8,304 nucleotides of DNA from Gemmatimonadales bacterium. GTDB taxonomy: Bacteria; Gemmatimonadota; Gemmatimonadetes; Palauibacterales; Palauibacteraceae. Where the stretch lies: NCBI GenBank assembly GCA_030608825.1, contig JAUWDL010000040.1, positions 1 to 8,304 on the forward strand, given 5' to 3'. Made by a program: the position numbers and the translations under genes. The notes under the pieces were generated by a model. The model searched no databases, had not been told where the DNA came from, and was given only the letters and a program-made list of their open reading frames with translations. Below, piece by piece: positions 6,801-8,304 of this stretch. Within the stretch, counting starts at the first letter, position 1. The number at the start of each line of letters is the position of its first letter.

Positions 6801-8304
6801 TCAGAGATCGATCGCCTGACGGTACGTGGCGAGAGCGAGCAGCGGGAAGTAGTCGTCGTAGAGGTGATACTTCAGATAGAACACCTTCGGGAAGCCGGTG
6901 CCCGTCCAATGCTCATCGTCCCAGGACCCGTCCTCGAGCTGCATGCGCCTGAGGAAATCCACGCCGCGGCAAACCGCATCAGTCGTGTGGTCGCCGGTCG
7001 CGAACAGCCCCAGCAGCGCCCAGGAGGTCTGAGCAGCCGTGCTGTCGCCGATACCCTTCAGCTCCGGCTCTTCGTACGAGCGTAGTGTCTCGCCCCACCC
7101 GCCATCCTCGTTCTGACGGGACCGCAGCCAACGAACGGGCTTCTGGTAGCGCTCCTGCTGCATGTCCACGTCGAACCGGCTGAGGCCGTCCAGGGCCAGC
7201 CAGGTGCCGTAGATGTAGTTGCAGCCCCAGCGGCCGTACCACGTGCCGTCCTCGCACTGGCGCGAATCCAGAAACGCGATGGCCCGCTGAACCGCGCGGT
7301 CGTTCGGATCGAAGCCCTCGAGCGAGAGCGTCTCGAGCACGCGACCCGTGATGTCCTCCGAGCTGGGATCGATCATCGCGTTGTGATCGGCGAACGGGAT
7401 CAGCTTCAGCAGCTCCTTGTCGCAGCCCCGGTCGAAGGCCGCCCACCCGCCGTCGGGGTTTTGCATCGAGAGCAGCCACCGAAGCGCACGACCCCGTGCC
7501 GCGTCGACCCGCTCTCCGAGCTCGGGGTCGGTGATCCGCATCCGCCCGAGGGCGGTGAGCACCATCGCCGTGTCGTCGCAGTCAGGGTAGAACTCGTTCG
7601 CGTACTCGAAGTACCAGCCGCTGACCTCGCGGTCGCGGTGGCCGTTCTTCCGGTGCCGGTCCCCGGGATGTCTCACCTCTTTGGTGAGCAGCCACTCCGC
7701 CGCTCGCCGGAGCGCCTCGTGATCCGGGTCGAGACCCGTCGCCGCGAGGATCCGGGCCCCCTGGGCCGTGTCCCACACCGGCGAGAGCGCGGGCTGGATC
7801 TTCAGCGTGTCCCCGAGGTCCACTTCCAGCTTCTCGAGCGCAGTGATCTGACTCTCGATGACCGGATCGTCCAGCGAATAGCCGAGACAGCGGAAGGCGA
7901 ACACGGTGTTGACGATCGCGGGGAAGATCGCTCCCAGACCGTCGCTCATGACGAGCCGCCTTCGGGTCCACTCCTCGGCGACGCGCAGCGCCTTGCGACG
8001 GAGAACCTTGAAGCGCCCACGCTCCAGAAGCTTGATCCCCTGATCCGCACGGTGGAACAGGTAGTGCCATCCTCTCGTCCAGGCGCCATCGCCGTTCGTC
8101 GTCGTTCGAGACTCGCTCGCCGGCACGAACAGCTCGGGGATGTGCGCGTGCTCGGGAACCGGACACTGCGGCTTGTACGCCCAGATGATCGACAGCGGGA
8201 CGAAGATGCCGCGTGACCAGGAGGACATCTCGTTCAGGTTGAAGTAGAACCACCCCGGTAGAAGCAGCATCTCGGGCGGCACGGCGGGGCACCTCTCCCA
8301 GCCG
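6801..8304 (-). CDS. shc: Squalene-hopene cyclase, C-terminal part, cut by the right window edge
   Basis: Cyclises squalene to hopene/hopanol; the family is membrane-associated and monotopic. Of a family length near 630-720 aa the last 500 residues are visible. The frame runs through the edge without a stop: the codons at 8303-8280 read GWERCPAV before PPEMLLLP, matching the conserved V-P-x-E-I-x-L-L-P region, so the GTG at 8282 is not the start. The catalytic D-x-D-D is DCDD at 7583-7572, in YPDCDDTAMV, with central Asp at the acid position. ALSPVWDT (about 7790-7767) and PFADHNAMIDP (about 7397-7365) are family blocks. At least four QW repeats are seen: QNPDGGW, QCEDGTW, QNEDGGW and QLEDGSW. 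The C-terminal GTGFPKVFYLKYHLYDDYFP is characteristic. It is the most upstream gene visible; the promoter and any hpnCDE squalene genes would lie beyond the edge. The stop is one base before hpnH. No sign of decay. Confidence 0.97.
   Translation of the reverse strand, partial: GWERCPAVPPEMLLLPGWFYFNLNEMSSWSRGIFVPLSIIWAYKPQCPVPEHAHIPELFVPASESRTTTNGDGAWTRGWHYLFHRADQGIKLLERGRFKVLRRKALRVAEEWTRRRLVMSDGLGAIFPAIVNTVFAFRCLGYSLDDPVIESQITALEKLEVDLGDTLKIQPALSPVWDTAQGARILAATGLDPDHEALRRAAEWLLTKEVRHPGDRHRKNGHRDREVSGWYFEYANEFYPDCDDTAMVLTALGRMRITDPELGERVDAARGRALRWLLSMQNPDGGWAAFDRGCDKELLKLIPFADHNAMIDPSSEDITGRVLETLSLEGFDPNDRAVQRAIAFLDSRQCEDGTWYGRWGCNYIYGTWLALDGLSRFDVDMQQERYQKPVRWLRSRQNEDGGWGETLRSYEEPELKGIGDSTAAQTSWALLGLFATGDHTTDAVCRGVDFLRRMQLEDGSWDDEHWTGTGFPKVFYLKYHLYDDYFPLLALATYRQAIDL

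Noticed and set aside
5696..6952. Open frame of 418 codons on the plus strand, and another at 7383-8216
   Set aside because: They lie opposite hpnG/hpnH and shc respectively, in the frame that mirrors their GC-rich third positions. Composition is low complexity and no motif is seen.
7440..7480. QW repeats considered as a DNA tandem repeat array
   Set aside because: The similarity is at protein level (Q-x3-G-x-W motifs of the cyclase) and the copies are too far apart and too diverged in DNA to be a repeat element.
8280..8282. GTG as the true start of squalene-hopene cyclase
   Set aside because: The frame stays open to the window edge and the codons upstream (GWERCPA) continue the conserved family sequence, so this is an internal valine of a truncated gene.

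Overview
The window is part of one bacterial operon, all on the minus strand, that joins the mevalonate route to isoprenoid precursors with the late steps of hopanoid synthesis. DNA is G+C rich and codons end mostly in G or C. Hopanoid genes (squalene-hopene cyclase, HpnH, HpnG) show a bacterium. The mevalonate set has a class I (archaeal/eukaryotic-type) HMG-CoA reductase, a type 2 IPP isomerase and an archaeal-GGPPS-like prenyltransferase. Most hopanoid producers use the MEP route, so this pairing is less usual. It would fit a myxobacterial-type or poorly cultured high-GC phylum, but the phylum cannot be fixed from the sequence alone.

Layout in transcription order (right to left): shc (5' end beyond the right edge), hpnH, hpnG, a trans-polyprenyl diphosphate synthase, fni, hmgA, mvk and mvaD (3' end beyond the left edge). 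Seven of the eight reading frames abut or overlap the next: shc/hpnH 1-nt gap, hpnH/hpnG 19-nt overlap, hpnG/prenyltransferase TGATG, prenyltransferase/fni ATGA, fni/hmgA ATGA, mvk/mvaD GTGA. The only real intergenic space is between hmgA and mvk (30 or 78 nt, depending on the mvk start), and it holds a small GC hairpin followed by TTTT. No stretch over 300 bases lacks a gene. I saw no tRNA, rRNA, CRISPR array, insertion sequence or phage gene.

Pathway logic: HMG-CoA reductase makes mevalonate, Mvk phosphorylates it, and MvaD yields IPP if a phosphomevalonate kinase is supplied (none is in the window). Fni balances IPP and DMAPP, and the prenyltransferase builds FPP or GGPP. After squalene formation, whose genes are not here, Shc makes hopene, HpnH attaches adenosyl and HpnG removes adenine to give ribosylhopane. 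Gene order is roughly the reverse of pathway order.

The points most worth a second look are the fused mevalonate-hopanoid operon, the absent phosphomevalonate kinase together with a lysine-to-alanine change at the expected diphosphate site of MvaD, the archaeal-like chain-length region of the prenyltransferase, and the hairpin at the only gap. The families themselves are well known; the arrangement is the unusual part.
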